From: Candidula unifasciata
Lineage: Eukaryota; Mollusca; Gastropoda; Stylommatophora; Geomitridae
Length of the DNA stretch: 64,000 nucleotides
NCBI GenBank assembly: GCA_905116865.2
Contig: CAJHNH020008002.1
Coordinates: forward strand, 137,001 to 201,000
Reading direction: 5' to 3'
The notes beneath the pieces were generated by a model, which was given only the letters and a program-made list of their open reading frames with translations, did no database searches and had not been told where the DNA came from. The position numbers and the translations under genes are program-made. Shown piece after piece: positions 45,590 through 58,900 of the stretch. Position 1 is the first letter of the stretch, and every line of letters starts with the position of its first letter.

Positions 45590-45825
45590 ATCTCGCTGAT
45601 CTTTGTGCATGACTAGGAGAAAGTCCTACAAGGACATGGAAAAATTATTCTGTCTCGCTGATCTTAGTGCGTGAGTAGGAGAAAGTCCTACAAGGACATA
45701 GAAGAATTATTATGTTTCGCTGATCTTTGAGCGTGAGTAGGAAAAAGTCCTACAAGGACATGGAAAAATTATTCTGTCTCGCAGATGTTAGTCCTTGTGT
45801 ATGAAACTAGTCCTGCAAGGACATG
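45590..45825. repeat. 61-bp repeat, 4 copies
   Basis: Units contain gagaaagtcctacaaggaca and ttattctgtctcgctgat. Confidence 0.93.
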
Positions 45826-46274
45826 ACATGTACACTGACTCCTTACATTTAAAAAAAGAGTGCAGGTAGGATATTGTATGTGACCTTTCACCTGTTAGTC
45901 CTCCAGTTGTCCTCTACTATCCGTCACCTATGTCCGGATGTGCCAGTTTCCTGGTCTCAGTTTCAAGCCTGCATTATTTTGTGAGGGTAAAGTAATAGAA
46001 TAACAGCACGTCGGTTGTAGTAATGTAGCTGTATACAACTCAGGCTTGAAGGCGGACAGGGGGACAGGGGGATTCTTTGCATTAGCGAGTGTGCTTGTAT
46101 GTGTGTGTGTGATTGTATGCCTGTATGCGTGTGTGTGTGTCCTAATGATGCGGGACAGGTAACGTGGTAACGGCATTCTTGCAGCAGACCATGCAGTGCC
46201 ATGCTACACGCATCATTTGCTAGATCACGTCTTTATGATGCTTTCTAGTAGCCTTCTGCAGCTCATTTCCCTCT

Positions 46275-47480
46275 TTTGACGCACAGGGAGCCAGAGGTGA
46301 ACTCAGGGAGTCAGAGATAAACCCAGGGAGTGACACACAGGGAGTCAGAGATAAACACAGGGAGTGACACACAGGGAGTCAGAGATGAATCTAGGGAGTG
46401 ACACACATGGAGTCTGAGATGAGCCCAGGGAGTGACACACATGGAGTCTGAGATGAGCCCAGGGAGTGACACACATGGAGTCTGAGATGAGCCCAGGGAG
46501 TGACACAAGGGAGTCAGAGATGAACCTAGGGAGTGACACACAGGGAGTTAGAGATGAACCCAGGGAGTGACAAACATGGAGTCAGAGATGAATCTAGGGA
46601 GTGACACACATGGAGTCTGAGATGAGCCCAGGGAGTGAAACAAGGGAGTCAGAGATGAACAAAGGGAGTGACACAGGAATTTAGAGATGAACCCAGGGAG
46701 TGACACACAGGGAGTTAGAGATGAACCCAGTGAGTGATACACAGGGAGTTAGAGATGAACCCAGGAAGTGACACACGGGGAGTTAGAGATGAACCCAGGG
46801 AGTGACACACGGGGAGTCAGAGTAGAACCAAGGGAGCTAGAGATGAACGCATGGAGTCCTAAATGAACCCGGGGAGTGACACGGAGGGTTTCAGAGATGA
46901 ACCTAGGGAGAGACACACAGGGAGTCAGAGATGAACCCAGGGAGTCAGAGATGAATGCAGGGAGTGACACACAGGGAGTCAGAGATGAACCCGGGGAGTG
47001 ACACACAGGGAGTCAGAAATTAATCCAGGGAGTGACACACAGGGAGGGACAAACAAGGAGCCAGAGATGAACCCAGGGAGTGACACGCAGAGAATTAGAG
47101 ATGAACACAGGGAGTGACACACAGGGAGTCTGAGGAGAACCCAAGGAGTTAGAGATGAACCCAGAGAGTCAGAGATGAACGCAGGGAGTGACACACAGGG
47201 AGTCATAGATAAACCCGGGGAGTGACACACAGGGAGTCAAAGATTCATCCAGGGAGTTACACACAGGGAGTCATAGATGAACCCAGGGAGTGACACGGAG
47301 GGAGTTAGATATGAACCCAGGGAGTGACACACAGGGAGTCAGAGGAGAACCCAGTGAGTTAGAGGTGAACCCAGGGAGTCCGAAATGAACCCGGGGAGTG
47401 ACATGCAGGGAGTCAGATATTAAACCAGGGAGTGACACACAGGGAGTTAGAGATGAATCTAGGGAGTGACATGCACACAC
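46275..47480. repeat. about 34-bp intergenic minisatellite
   Basis: About 35 diverged units of gggagtcagagatgaaccca plus tgacacaca. A short stretch of the same type (acacagggagtcagaaatga) sits at 41961-41985 beside the mariner. Confidence 0.94.
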
Positions 47481-47489
47481 ACCACAGAA

Positions 47490-47625
47490 AGAGAGAGGGC
47501 CACCACACAGCTGGGGGCTGGACACAGCTAGAAACTGAAGCCACTACACAGCTGGGAGCTGGACACAGCTAGAAACTGGGGCCACCACACAGCTGGGAGC
47601 TGGACACAGCTAGAAACTGAAGCTC
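47490..47625. repeat. about 43-bp repeat, 3 copies
   Basis: cacagctgggagctggacac units adjoining the 34-bp array. Confidence 0.92.
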
Positions 47626-49080
47626 CCTGTTAAATTCGTGGCAGCGCACCTACCACACAGTTAAAGAAATCCTGAGACTGGACTTGACCCGAGGCCGAGG
47701 CTTGTGTGGAGAACATAACACGTCGGAGATAGTGTGAAACATTAACATCCGAGTTTAGGGGAAATCTGAGCTGGAATAGACGCTTCGTCCACGGACACAA
47801 GATGACTATTGACTGACAGATCGTCAAGTGTCGGGAGGGGGTTGTGGAGAGCGGACTAGCCGGTGGAAACTGGAATGTAGCGGCAGTCACCAGCCCTAGC
47901 CATCTCAGGCTCACATCTGCTTACACTGCTGGAGTTGGGGGGAGCCGGGAATGAAGTTGTCAACATGCAGAATTTGTGGAGCCGTGTAGAAGAACCTAGC
48001 AGATATCACAGAATGATTGCCATGTAGCGAATATGGCTGGGGTTTATCTGTTAGTGACCTCAGAAGAAGAAAACTATGCTTGTATTTTGGTCACGTAAAA
48101 TAACTTGCGGCTGCCGGTTAATTTATGGGTCCCAACAGTTGCCTAATCAGATTATAAACCCGATAGGGTTGAGCGACTCGCTGATAACGCTGACCCAGTT
48201 TTGGCAGCCAGAGAATAGCAACAAGTGAAGCGTGGAGGAGAGTGCATACACCAGCACAGCAAAACGCTTCTTCATCCGTTTCCTGTTCTTTATTCTTTCC
48301 CTTGGCCGTCTGTTCCCCCCCCCCCCCCCCCCAAAAAAAAAAAAAAAACGTTGACGTCAACAGGAAACACCTTCAGAATTGCGAGCTAAGTACAGGAAAT
48401 ATTAAAAACTAACCTGGCAAGTCAGTTGTCTTTAAATCTCCATGGCTGAACCAGTTGTGTTGCGTGACACTGTGTACAACTGTATACTGCGATGAGGCTA
48501 GCCAGTTACCGATTACCTCCATGTTCAGCCAGGTTGTAAGGACTTAACTTTTTTTGTTCGGGGCTAGCGCTTTGAAGGTCGGGGGTTTCTTTTTACAAAT
48601 GCAGTTTACAGTGATCGCCTTTTGAGCTCCAGAGTTAATGCATGCTTTGTGCGACCCTGCCCGCAGACCCAGCTCTATGGGATAAAACCTGGCGTAGTAA
48701 GGTAATTCTCTCGACTAACTTTGTTGATGACCAGCAGTCGATCTCAGCCCCCCCCCCCCCAGACAACAGACACACACACATACGCAGACAATTAGGAGAC
48801 AATGAACTTAGCTGAGTCAGAAAGAGAGAGAGAAAAAGAGAAACAGGGATACAACACTGAGGAGTATGGGGCGCGTGCTAGTGCATGCACAGCTAATGCT
48901 AGTCACAGAATAGCTTGCCCTTGTTCCTGTGACATGAACCGGCTGACAGCAGATAATTGCCCCATGCCAGGGCAGTCACACACCCAACAATGGCTGAAGT
49001 ACAGGCCCGCACGCTGCTGTTACATTACGTCCTTCCTACGTCTTTGGCACCACCCCTGTCATGTCTTTGAGGTCGCCCCT
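47626..49080. other. single-copy intergenic sequence with homopolymer tracts
   Basis: No gene seen. C18 followed directly by A16 near 48316-48350, and a C12 run near 48749. Confidence 0.45.
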
Positions 49081-49084
49081 GAAA

Positions 49085-49285
49085 TGTCTGCCCCACTGTC
49101 CATATAATGTATGTTCGTGCAAAGTATCTCTCATAGAGTGTCTGGGACACTGTCCATATAATGTATGTGCGTGCAAAGTATCTCTCAGAGTGTCTGGGAC
49201 ACTGCCCATATAATGTATGTGCAATGTATGTCCGTGCAAAGTATCTCCCAAAGAGTGTCTGGGACACTGTCTCTGTTATGTTTGT
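49085..49285. repeat. about 58-bp repeat, 3 copies
   Basis: gtctgggacactgtccatat units; followed at 49310-49340 by A12 then a G20 run. Confidence 0.92.
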
Positions 49286-49439
49286 GTGTATGGGGGGATC
49301 AACCACTCTGTAAAAAAAAAAAGGGGGGGGGGGGGGGGGTGTAATTTCATGAATGGGGCAGGTGAATGGGGGAACAGGCCTGTCGCCACGATATTGAAAT
49401 AACTCAGCCCCGACCTTTTCTAGTTAAACAGATCAAATG

Positions 49440-49995
49440 TTAGAAAGCCTGGCAGGCAATATTGAAAAATCTGAAACAATGTTAGAAAATCTGAAAGAAA
49501 CAATGTTAGAAAATCTGAAAGAAACAATGTTAGAAGATCTGAGACAATGTTAGAAAATCTGAAAGAAACAATGTTAGAAGATCTGAGACAATGTTAGAAG
49601 ATCTGAGACAATGTTAGAAAATCTGAAAGAAACAATGTTAGAAGATCTGAGACAATGTTAGAAAATCTGAAAGAAACAATGTTAGAAAATCTGAAAGAAA
49701 CAATGTCAGAAAATCTGAAAGAAACAATGTCAGAAAATCTGAAAGAAACAATGTCAGAAAATCTGAAAGAAACAATGTCAGAAAATCTGAAAGAAACAAT
49801 GTCAGAAAATCTGAAAGAAACAATGTCAGAAAATCTGAAAGAAACAATGTCAGAAAATCTGAAAGAAACAATGTCAGAAAATCTGAAAGAAACAATGTTA
49901 GAAAAACTGAGACAATGCTAGATAACCTGAGAGACAATGTTAGGAAATCTGATAGACTGTTAGGAAATCTGAAAGACTGTTAGGAAATCTGAAAG
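49440..49995. repeat. 24-bp minisatellite
   Basis: aatgtcagaaaatctgaaag units, with attaga and atcaga subtypes. Open in several frames because 24 is divisible by 3. Confidence 0.96.
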
Positions 49996-50004
49996 ACTGA
50001 AAAT

Positions 50005-50175
50005 ATGAGAGCCAAGTACCATCAGTTCACTTACTAGCAAGATGGTCTTGGGTTCAAATCCATATCCAGAAGGATTCTTTATAATTGATCCATGTTCCTA
50101 GGTCAACCTAGACCAAAATGGGTATGTAGTAATCTCCTGGGAAGTAAAGGTGACCAGCATGATGCTGACCAGCAT
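50005..50175 (+). mobile_element. SINE-like fragment with tRNA B-box
   Basis: B-box GGTTCAAATCC at 50051-50061, then a body ending gggaagtaaaggtgaccagc. A matching tail (ggaaataaaggcagccagca, then tgatg) occurs at 53620-53648. This resembles the tRNA-derived SINEs known from molluscs. Family assignment is from memory. Confidence 0.6.
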
Positions 50176-50515
50176 CCATCAAGTGGCGACTGCTCTATCC
50201 ATCAAGTGGCGACTGCTCTATCCATCAAGTGGCGACTGCTCTATCCATCAAGTGGCGACTGCTCTATCCATCAAGTGGCGACTGCTCTATCCATCAAGTG
50301 GCGACTGCTCTATCCATCAAGTGGCGACTGCTCTATCCATCAAGTGGCGACTGCTCTATCCATCAAGTGGCGACTGCTCTATCCATCAAGTGGCGACTGC
50401 TCTATCCATCAAGTGGCGACTGCTCTATCCATCAAGTGGCGACTGCTCTATCCATCAAGTGGCGACTGCTCTATCCATCAAGTGGCGACTGCTCTATCCA
50501 TCAAGTGTCGACTTG
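50172..50515. repeat. 23-bp minisatellite, about 15 copies
   Basis: catcaagtggcgactgctct units, essentially identical. The first unit shares its catca start with the SINE tail, so the array may have been seeded at the SINE end. Confidence 0.97.
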
Positions 50516-50814
50516 TCTATACAAATATGAAGTACTAAATACACATTAAATGTGACTATAAAACTCAATGGAGGGAATAGAACAAATGGACACAAACTAA
50601 GGAGAAATGTTTTGACCAAAGTCTTTATCAATCAACCACACATTAGAATGCTTACTATAAAAATAGAGTAATTCTAGACAACTTAATTGCAATGATAGCA
50701 AAACACAAACTTTCCTGGAATGATCAATGTAACAGAAATCTTTTTTAATGCTCATGTTCCATTTTCAAGGAATGAAAGTTATGGTGCACAATCTTGGGCA
50801 CCCACTGTCCATGC

Positions 50815-52300
50815 TGGCTCCCACACAGACACTGTCTTTGACGTTCTCTCCCACCCAGACTCTGTCCATGCATGCTCCCACCCAGACACTGTCTTTGATG
50901 TTCTCTCCCACCCAGACACTGTCTTTGATGTTCTCTCCCACCCAGACACTGTCTTTGATGTTCTCTCCCACCCAGACACTGTCTTTGATGTTCTCTCCCA
51001 CCCAGACACTGTCTTTGATGTTCTCTCCCACCCAGACACTGTCCTCCACCTTCTCTCCCACCCAGACACTGTCCTCCACCTTCTCTCCCACCCAGACACT
51101 GTCCTCCACCTTCTCTCCCACCCAGACACTGTCCATGCATGCTCCCCCACCCAGACACTGTCCATGCATGCTCCCCCACCCAGACACTGTCCATGCATGC
51201 TCCCCCACCCAGACACTGTCCATGCATGCTCCCCCACCCGGACACTGTCCTCCACCTTCTCTCTCACCCAGACACTGTCCTCCACCTTCTCTCTCACCCA
51301 GACACTGTCCTCCACCTTCTCTCTCACCCAGACACTGTCCTCCACCTTCTCTCTCACCCAGACACTGTCCTCCACCTTCTCTCTCACCCAGACACTGTCC
51401 TCCACCTTCTCTCCCACCCAGACACTGTCCTCCACCTTCTCTCCCACCCAGACACTGTCCACCACCTTCTCTCCCACCCAGACACTGTCCTCCACCTTCT
51501 CTCCCACCCAGACACTGTCCTCCACCTTCTCTCCCACCCAGACACTGTCCTCCACCTTCTCTCCCACCCAGACACTGTCCTCCACCTTCTCTCCCACCCA
51601 GACACTGTCCTCCACCTTCTCTCCCACCCAGACACTGTCCTCCACCTTCTCTCCCACCCAGACACTGTCCTCCACCTTCTCTCCCACCCAGACACTGTCC
51701 TCCACCTTCTCTCTCCCACCCAGACACTGTCCTCCACCTTCTCTCCCACCCAGACACTGTCCTCCACGTTCTCTCCCACCCAGACACTGTCCTCCACGTT
51801 CTCTCTCACCCAGACACTGTCCTCCACGTTCTCTCTCACCCAGACACTGTCCTCCACGTTCTCTCTCACCCAGACACTGTCCTCCACCTTCTCTCCCACC
51901 CAGACACTGTCCTCCACGTTCTCTCCCACCCAGACACTGCCCTTCACGTTCTCTCCCACCCAGACACTGCCCTTCACGTTCTCTCCCACCCAGACACTGC
52001 CCTTCACGTTCTCTCCCACCCAGACACTGTCCTCCTCCTTCTCTCCCACCCAGACACTGTCCTCCACCTTTTCTCCCACCCAGACACTGCTCTCCACCTT
52101 CTCTCCCACCCGGACACTGCTCTCCACCTTCTCTCCCACCCGGACACTGTCCTCCACCTTCTCTCCCACCCGGACACTGTCCTCCACCTTCTCTCCCACC
52201 CGGACACTGTCCTCCACCTTCTCTCCCACCCGGACACTGCCCTCCACCTTCTCTCCCACCCAGACACTGTATGTTCTCCCACTGTTGTCCATATTCTCTA
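50815..52300. repeat. 30-bp minisatellite, about 49 copies
   Basis: cacccagacactgtcctcca plus cttctctc(c). Subtypes (tttgatgttctctc, catgcatgctccc, cacgttctctc) form runs. Frames of 300-550 codons are open on both strands because the 30-bp unit lacks stops. Confidence 0.97.
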
Positions 52301-52848
52301 TCACCCTGAAACTGTCCTTGTTCTCTCACATACTATGTTCTTTCACACCCTGACACAACGGTCTTGCACATATTGTAGAAAGTCTCCAATGGCTATACTA
52401 CGTCTGCACTGAATGTCTAAGCTGCACACACAATACAAGATGGTCGACACATTGACAGATTCTACAATGTAATATGGCGGGATGGTTAATGGCAGTGACA
52501 ACACAAGATGGAAGACATTGACATAAAAAACAAACAAATAGGAAATAGCCTGCCTGCAAAACTCTCTGGAAAAAAAAGTGCCTGCAAAATGTAAGGAACC
52601 AGTAGGTCTGTATGTGGTGAGGAAGTTCCACAAAACTGATTCCAAACTTATTTCTGTGTGTGTGGGTGTGTGTAGGTGTGGGTGTGTGTAGGTGTGGGTG
52701 GGTGTGTGTGTGGGTGTGGAGGTAGCTACACTGACAAAATAGGAACATTTACAAAACTGCCGCCATCTTTAGTTCACTTATTTTCTACAATTGACCTACA
52801 TTCAGTATTTACAGGAACTTGTAGTCTCAGCTGACAAAACTATGCCAG
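52301..52848. other. probable 3' UTR of gene 2
   Basis: Directly 3' of the gene 2 stop. GT-rich tract (gtgtgggtgtgtgtaggtgt) at 52655-52725. No AATAAA identified on the gene strand. Confidence 0.5.
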
Positions 52849-52969
52849 CTAGTAATATGTCTCTCTCTCGACAAAGCCTCCTGGACTTCTTCGCAGTATC
52901 AGCTTGCGCAGCTCGTCATAGACGACAATGAGCAGACTGTAAGGAAGAGGAACCAGCCACCAGGTGAAC
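52849..52969 (-). CDS. ATP1A: gene 2 last coding exon
   Basis: 121 nt. [39 protein letters not shown], stop TAG. Six differences from gene 1 in 39 residues, mostly conservative. Confidence 0.95.
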
Positions 52970-55900
52970 CTGTTAGAAGAGACATACAATGGTAATAGCT
53001 CCATAGCTTTTCACAATGATCCGTCAGGTAAGACGCAACAGGTGGTAATGAGTTCATTTATTACAGTGATTTAAACAGACTACTCTGTTACATGTTCTCT
53101 TTCAGACAAAAATAACAAAATTAGCCTGAGCACACCAATCATGAACACTAATTCTCCCTTCTTAGCATCCACCGGCAGTAAACTCTGGGAGTTGTTCATC
53201 CATATGTAGAGTTTAATCTAGTTGCTGATTTGGTTTATTTTTAGATGCAGATTGATTGCTTCCTCACCTCACAGGCAAATTCACCAGCTTTGAAGAAAAC
53301 ATCTTTAGTTAGTCAACTTTCATGATATGCTTGTGGGCCGGGGGAGGGAGGGGGAAGGGATGTCAGTTTATTCTCAACTCCCCCAACCCAAATGGGCCCT
53401 AGCACCCACATGAAGACAACCATCCTAAACAAAATGATCGTGTAAAGACAAAGCAATAGTTGAAGATTCTAGAAGGTGACATGTAGAGGTCACATGTAGA
53501 GGTCACATGTAGAGGTCACATGTTCACTGGCTGGTCTGAAAGTAACAACAGGTAGATTTGGACACAGAAATCTTGGCTCTCAAGATTCAGCCAGCCTTAA
53601 AAATTGTACCTGAAAATGTCTAGGAAATAAAGGCAGCCAGCATGATGTGCACAACACCTGATGAGTGCTGGCTAGTTGATACAAACACTAAGTCTGTGCT
53701 AGTGTTGCATAAAGAGTCCTTTACTCTATGTATGAGTGGTTGGTACACATGCGTGGTTGGTACACATGAATGTACACATGCATGGTTGGTACACATGTAT
53801 GTATATATGAGTAGTTGGTACACATGTACATATGAGTGGCTGGTACACATGAACGTAGGAGTGGGTGATACACATTTATGTAGGAGTGTGTCTATTTTAT
53901 AAGCTATAATTGTTATCTATTGTCCCTCTGAGAATGTGTCTATTTTCTGTTATCTATTTGTTATCTATTGTCCCTCTGAGAATGTGTCTATTTTCTGTTA
54001 TCTATTTGTTATCTATTGTCCCTCTGAGAATGTGTCTATTTTCTGTTATCTATTTGTTATCTATTGTCCCTCTGAGAATGTGTCTGTATTTGCATAACTA
54101 TATTTGTTATCTATTGTCCCTCTGAGAATGTGTCTGTGTTTTCTGAGCTTTATTTGTTATCTGCTGTTTCTCTGATGCTGTGTCTGATAGTCATCTGTAT
54201 ATCAAGCCATGAACAGCTATTAAAGATGAGATATCCACAAAGTAGATAACCACCCACTTGTGTTTCTAAAATAGATATAAGCTCCAATTTGTATTATAGT
54301 TTGCATTTTTGAAATAGCCATTACCAGAACTTGTATTGCTGAAGTAGATATCTCCAGTCAGGAATTTCTAGAATAAATATCCAACCATGACATGTAGTTC
54401 TTAAATAAGCATAGTGCCTTTCCTAAACAGTTAAGTCCTGAATGTCTGAAGTAGTTGTAACTGAGCTCCTGAATGTCTGAAGTAGTTGTAACTGAGCTCC
54501 TGAATGTCTGAAGTAGATGTAACTAAGCTCCTGAATGTCTGAAGTAGATGTAACTGAGCTCCTGAATGTCTGAAGTAGTTGTAACTGAGCTCCTGAATGT
54601 CTGAAGCAGTTGTAACTGAGCTCCTGAATGTCTGAAGTAGTTGTAACTGAGCTCCCAAATGTCTGAAGCAGATGTAACTGAGCTCCCGAATGTCTGAAGT
54701 AGTTGTAACTGAGCTCCCAAATGTCTGAAGCAGATGTAACTGAGCTCCCGAATGTCTGAAGCAGATGTAACTGAGCTCCCGAATGTCTGAAGCAGATGTA
54801 ACTGAGCTCCTGAATGTCTGAAGCAGATGTAACTGAGCTCCTGAATGTCTGAAGTAGTTGTAACTGAGCTCCTGAATATCTGAAGTAGTTGTAACTGAGC
54901 TCCTGAATGTCTGAAGTAGTTGTAACTGAGCTCCTGAATGTCTGAAGTAGTTGTAACTGAGCTCCTGAATGTCTGAAGTAGTTGTAACTGAGCTCCTGAA
55001 TGTCTGAAGTAGTTGTACCTGAGCTCCTGAATGTCTGAAGTAGTTGTAACTGAGCTCCTGAATGTCTGAAGTAGTTGTAACTGAGCTCCTGAATGTCTGA
55101 AGTAGTTGTAACTGAGCTCCCTAATGTCTGAAGTAGTTGTAACTGAGCTCCCAAATGTCTGAAGTAGTTGTAACTGAGATCCTGAATGTCTGAAGTAGTT
55201 GTAACTGAGATCCTGAATGTGTGAAGTAGTAACTGAGCTCCTGAATGTCTGAAGTAGTTGTAACTGAGCTCCTGAATGTCTGAAGTAGTTGTAACTGAGC
55301 TCCTGAATGTCTGAAGTAGTTGTAACTGAGCTCCTGAATGTCTGAAGTAGTTGTAACTGAGCTCCTGAATGTCTGAAGTAGTAACTGAGCTTATCTTTTA
55401 AACAATAAATAAATAAATAATGTTTTTAAAACCAAATGATAAAATTTTAAACTATCAAGTTATGAAACTATAAATGATAACAACGTGAATCTAACCTGAG
55501 AGGCTGCAGTCGCAGAGCTGTGTCCAGTCCGGGACAGTAACAGAGAAATATGGCCAGACATGTCTCAAAAAGCAGTGCAAAGTTGAGGTGATGATTTCTA
55601 AAATTTCAACCAGGCAAAAGAAATTAGATCACTACTTTATATACAAAATCTCAAAGGTGACCAGATGTGCAAGCCACCCAGAATGTACACAAGCCACCCA
55701 GAATGTACACAAGCCACCCAGAATGTACACAAGCCACCCAGAATGTACACAAGCCACCCAGAATATACACAAGCCACAAGCCACCCAGAATGTACACAAG
55801 CCATGCAGTTAGCTCCAGCTGCTACCCTAAATGCATTATAAGCAAATCTAAGTTGTCCTTGAACACATGTCATTATTCTCTCAGCTGTTTGCTTTTCAGA

Positions 55901-58900
55901 TGATTTTAGTATTACTCTAATTGCTCTTCAGATGCATTTTCTTGTCTACCTGTGTGTGTGTGCACATGCATGCACCAGTTAATAGTTGAATAGTTAAGGG
56001 GGCAGTCCTATCTAAACTCCGTCAGTTACACAGACAGTGGTTTGAGTCATTGCAAAACTCTCCAGAGTGTGCAGTTACCTTCATATTTGTCCTAGGGCAT
56101 GCAGGCGTTGTTACTGAAAGAACTGATAGACTGGTAAATGTTACATTAATTGAAAATGGCCAGCCCATGGATCACGCAGACATTGTCAATGCCCTTAGAG
56201 AGATAGGACGTTCCAAGGAGTTTGGAAGCAACGTGTCCACATCACTGATAAGAATACCAGAACTGGGAGTAAAGATCAGCACAGCCAAGCATGAGAAGCA
56301 CACCGGATGCACAAAAAGTCTTGTCAACCAGCATAGGACTGGCACTATTAAACGTGCAACGCTGATGAATATGTTGAGAGGGGAATCTGATCACTATGGA
56401 TGTGTCGGGAGTGCTGTAAAGCTAATCCAACTCATAACTTTTATTGGGAGTTTGTGTATAGCTGGATGATTGATGTGAATTTTTAAAAAAAAATGAATGG
56501 TTAATGTGATTTTGAGTGTATCTAAATGGTTAATGGAGGTTTGTGTATAGCTGGATGGTTAATGGGAGTTTGTGTACAGTTGTGAGGTTAATGGAAGTTT
56601 GTATACAGCTGTGAGGTTAATGGAAGTTTGTGTATAGCTGTGAGGTTAATGGAAGTTTGTGTACAGCTGTGAGGTTATTGGGAGTTTTGTGTTTGTGAGG
56701 TACAGCTGTGAGGTTAGTGTATAGCTGTGAGGTAATGGAAGTTTGTGTATAGCTGTGAGGTTAATGGAAGTTTGTGTACAGCTGTGAGGTTAATGGAAGT
56801 TTTTATACAGCTGTGAGGTTAATGGAAGTTTGTGTACAGCTGTGAGGTTAATGGAAGTTTGTGTACAGCTGTGAGGTTAATGGAAGTTTGTGTACAGCTG
56901 TGAGGTTAATGGAAGTTTGTATACAGCTGTGAGGTTAATGGAAGTTTGTGTACAGCTGTGAGGTTAATGGAAGTTTGTATACAGCTGTGAGGTTAATGGG
57001 AGTTTGTGTACAGCTGTGAGGTTAATGGGAGTTTGTGTACAGTTGTGAGGTTAATGGAAGTTTGTGTGCAGCTGTGAGGTTAATGGAAGTTTGTGTACAG
57101 CTGTGAGGTTATTGGGAGTTTGTGTACAGCTGTGAGGTTAATGGAAGTTTGTATACAGCTGTGAGGTTATTGGGAGTTTGTGTACAGTTGTGAGGTTATT
57201 GGGAGTTTGTGTACAGTTGTGAGGTTAATGGAAGTTTGTGTACAGTTGTGAGGTTAATGGAAGTTTGTATACAGCTGTGAGGTTAATGGAAGTTTGTATA
57301 CAGCTGTGAGGTTAATGGAAGTTTGTATACAGCTGTGAGGTTAATGGAAGTTTGTGTACAGCTGTGAGGTTAATGGAAGTTTGTGTACAGCTGTGAGGTT
57401 AATGGAAGTTTGTGTACAGCTGTGAGGTTAATGGAAGTTTGTGTACAGCTGTGAGGTTAATGGAAGTTTGTGTACAGCTGTGAGGTTAATGGAAGTTTGT
57501 GTACAGCTGTGAGGTTAATGGAAGTTTGTGTACAGCTGTGAGGTTAATGGAAGTTTGTATACAGCTGTGAGGTTAATGGAAGTTTGTATACAGCTGTGAG
57601 GTTAATGGAAGTTTGTATACAGCTGTGAGGTTAATGGAAGTTTGTGTACAGCTGTGAGGTTAATGGAAGTTTGTGTACAGCTGTGAGGTTAATGGAAGTT
57701 TGTGTACAGCTGTGAGGTTAATGGAAGTTTGTGTACAGCTGTGAGGTTAATGGAAGTTTGTGTACAGCTGTGAGGTTATTGGGAGTTTGTGTACAGCTGT
57801 GAGGTTAATGGAAGTTTGTATACAGCTGTGAGGTTAATGGAAGTTTGTATACAGCTGTGAGGTTAATGGAAGTTTGTATACAGCTGTGAGGTTAATGGAA
57901 GTTTGTGTACAGCTGTGAGGTTATTGGGAGTTTGTGTACAGCTGTGAGGTTATTGGGAGTTTGTGTACAGCTGTGAGGTTATTGGGAGTTTGTGTACAGC
58001 TGTGAGGTTAATGGAAGTTTGTGTACAGCTGTGAGGTTAATGGAAGTTTGTGTACAGCTGTGAGGTTAATGGAAGTTTGTGTACAGCTGTGAGGTTAATG
58101 GAAGTTTGTATACAGCTGTGAGGTTAATGGAAGTTTGTATACAGCTGTGAGGTTATTGGGAGTTTGTGTACAGTTGTGAGGTTAATGGAAGTTTGTATAC
58201 AGCTGTGAGGTTATTGGGAGTTTGTGTACAGTTGTGAGGTTAATGGAAGTTTGTGTACAGTTGTGAGGTTAATGGAAGTTTGTATACAGTTGTGAGGTTA
58301 ATGGAAGTTTGTATACAGCTGTGAGGTTAATGGAAGTTTGTGTACAGCTGTGGAGGTTAATGGAAGTTTGTGTACAGTTGTGAGGTTAATGGAAGTTTGT
58401 GTACAGCTGTGAGGTTATTGGGAGTTTGTGTACAGCTGTGAGGTTAATGGGAGTTTGTGTACAGTTGTGAGGTTAATGGAAGTTTGTATACAGCTGTGAG
58501 GTTAATGGGAGTGTGTATACAGCTGTGAGGTTAATGGAAGTTTGTATACAGCTGTGAGGTTAATGGAAGTTTGTGTACAGCTGTGAGGTTAATGGAAGTT
58601 TGTGTACAGCTGTGAGGTTAATGGAAGTTTGTGTACAGCTGTGAGGTTAATGGGAGTTTGTGTACAGCTGTGAGGTTAATGGAAGTTTGCATACAGTTGT
58701 GAGGTTAATGGGAGTTTGTATACAGTTGTGAGGTTAATGGAAGTTTGTGTACAGCTGTGAGGTTAATGGAAGTTTGTATACAGCTGTGAGGTTAATGGGA
58801 GTTTGTATACAACTGTGAGGTTAATGAAAGTTTGTGTACAGATAGATGTTAATGGGAGTTTGTGTACAGATAGTTGTTAATGGGAGTTTTTGTACAGCTG

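Noticed and set aside
49655..49921. Coiled-coil-like protein (SENLKETM repeats)
   Set aside because: 24-bp minisatellite; the opposite strand is equally open.
50720..52412. Open frames of 300-550 codons on both strands
   Set aside because: The 30-bp repeat unit lacks stops in several frames. The predicted proteins are pure repeats (for example SPTQTLSSTF), differ by frame, and show no start or splice context.
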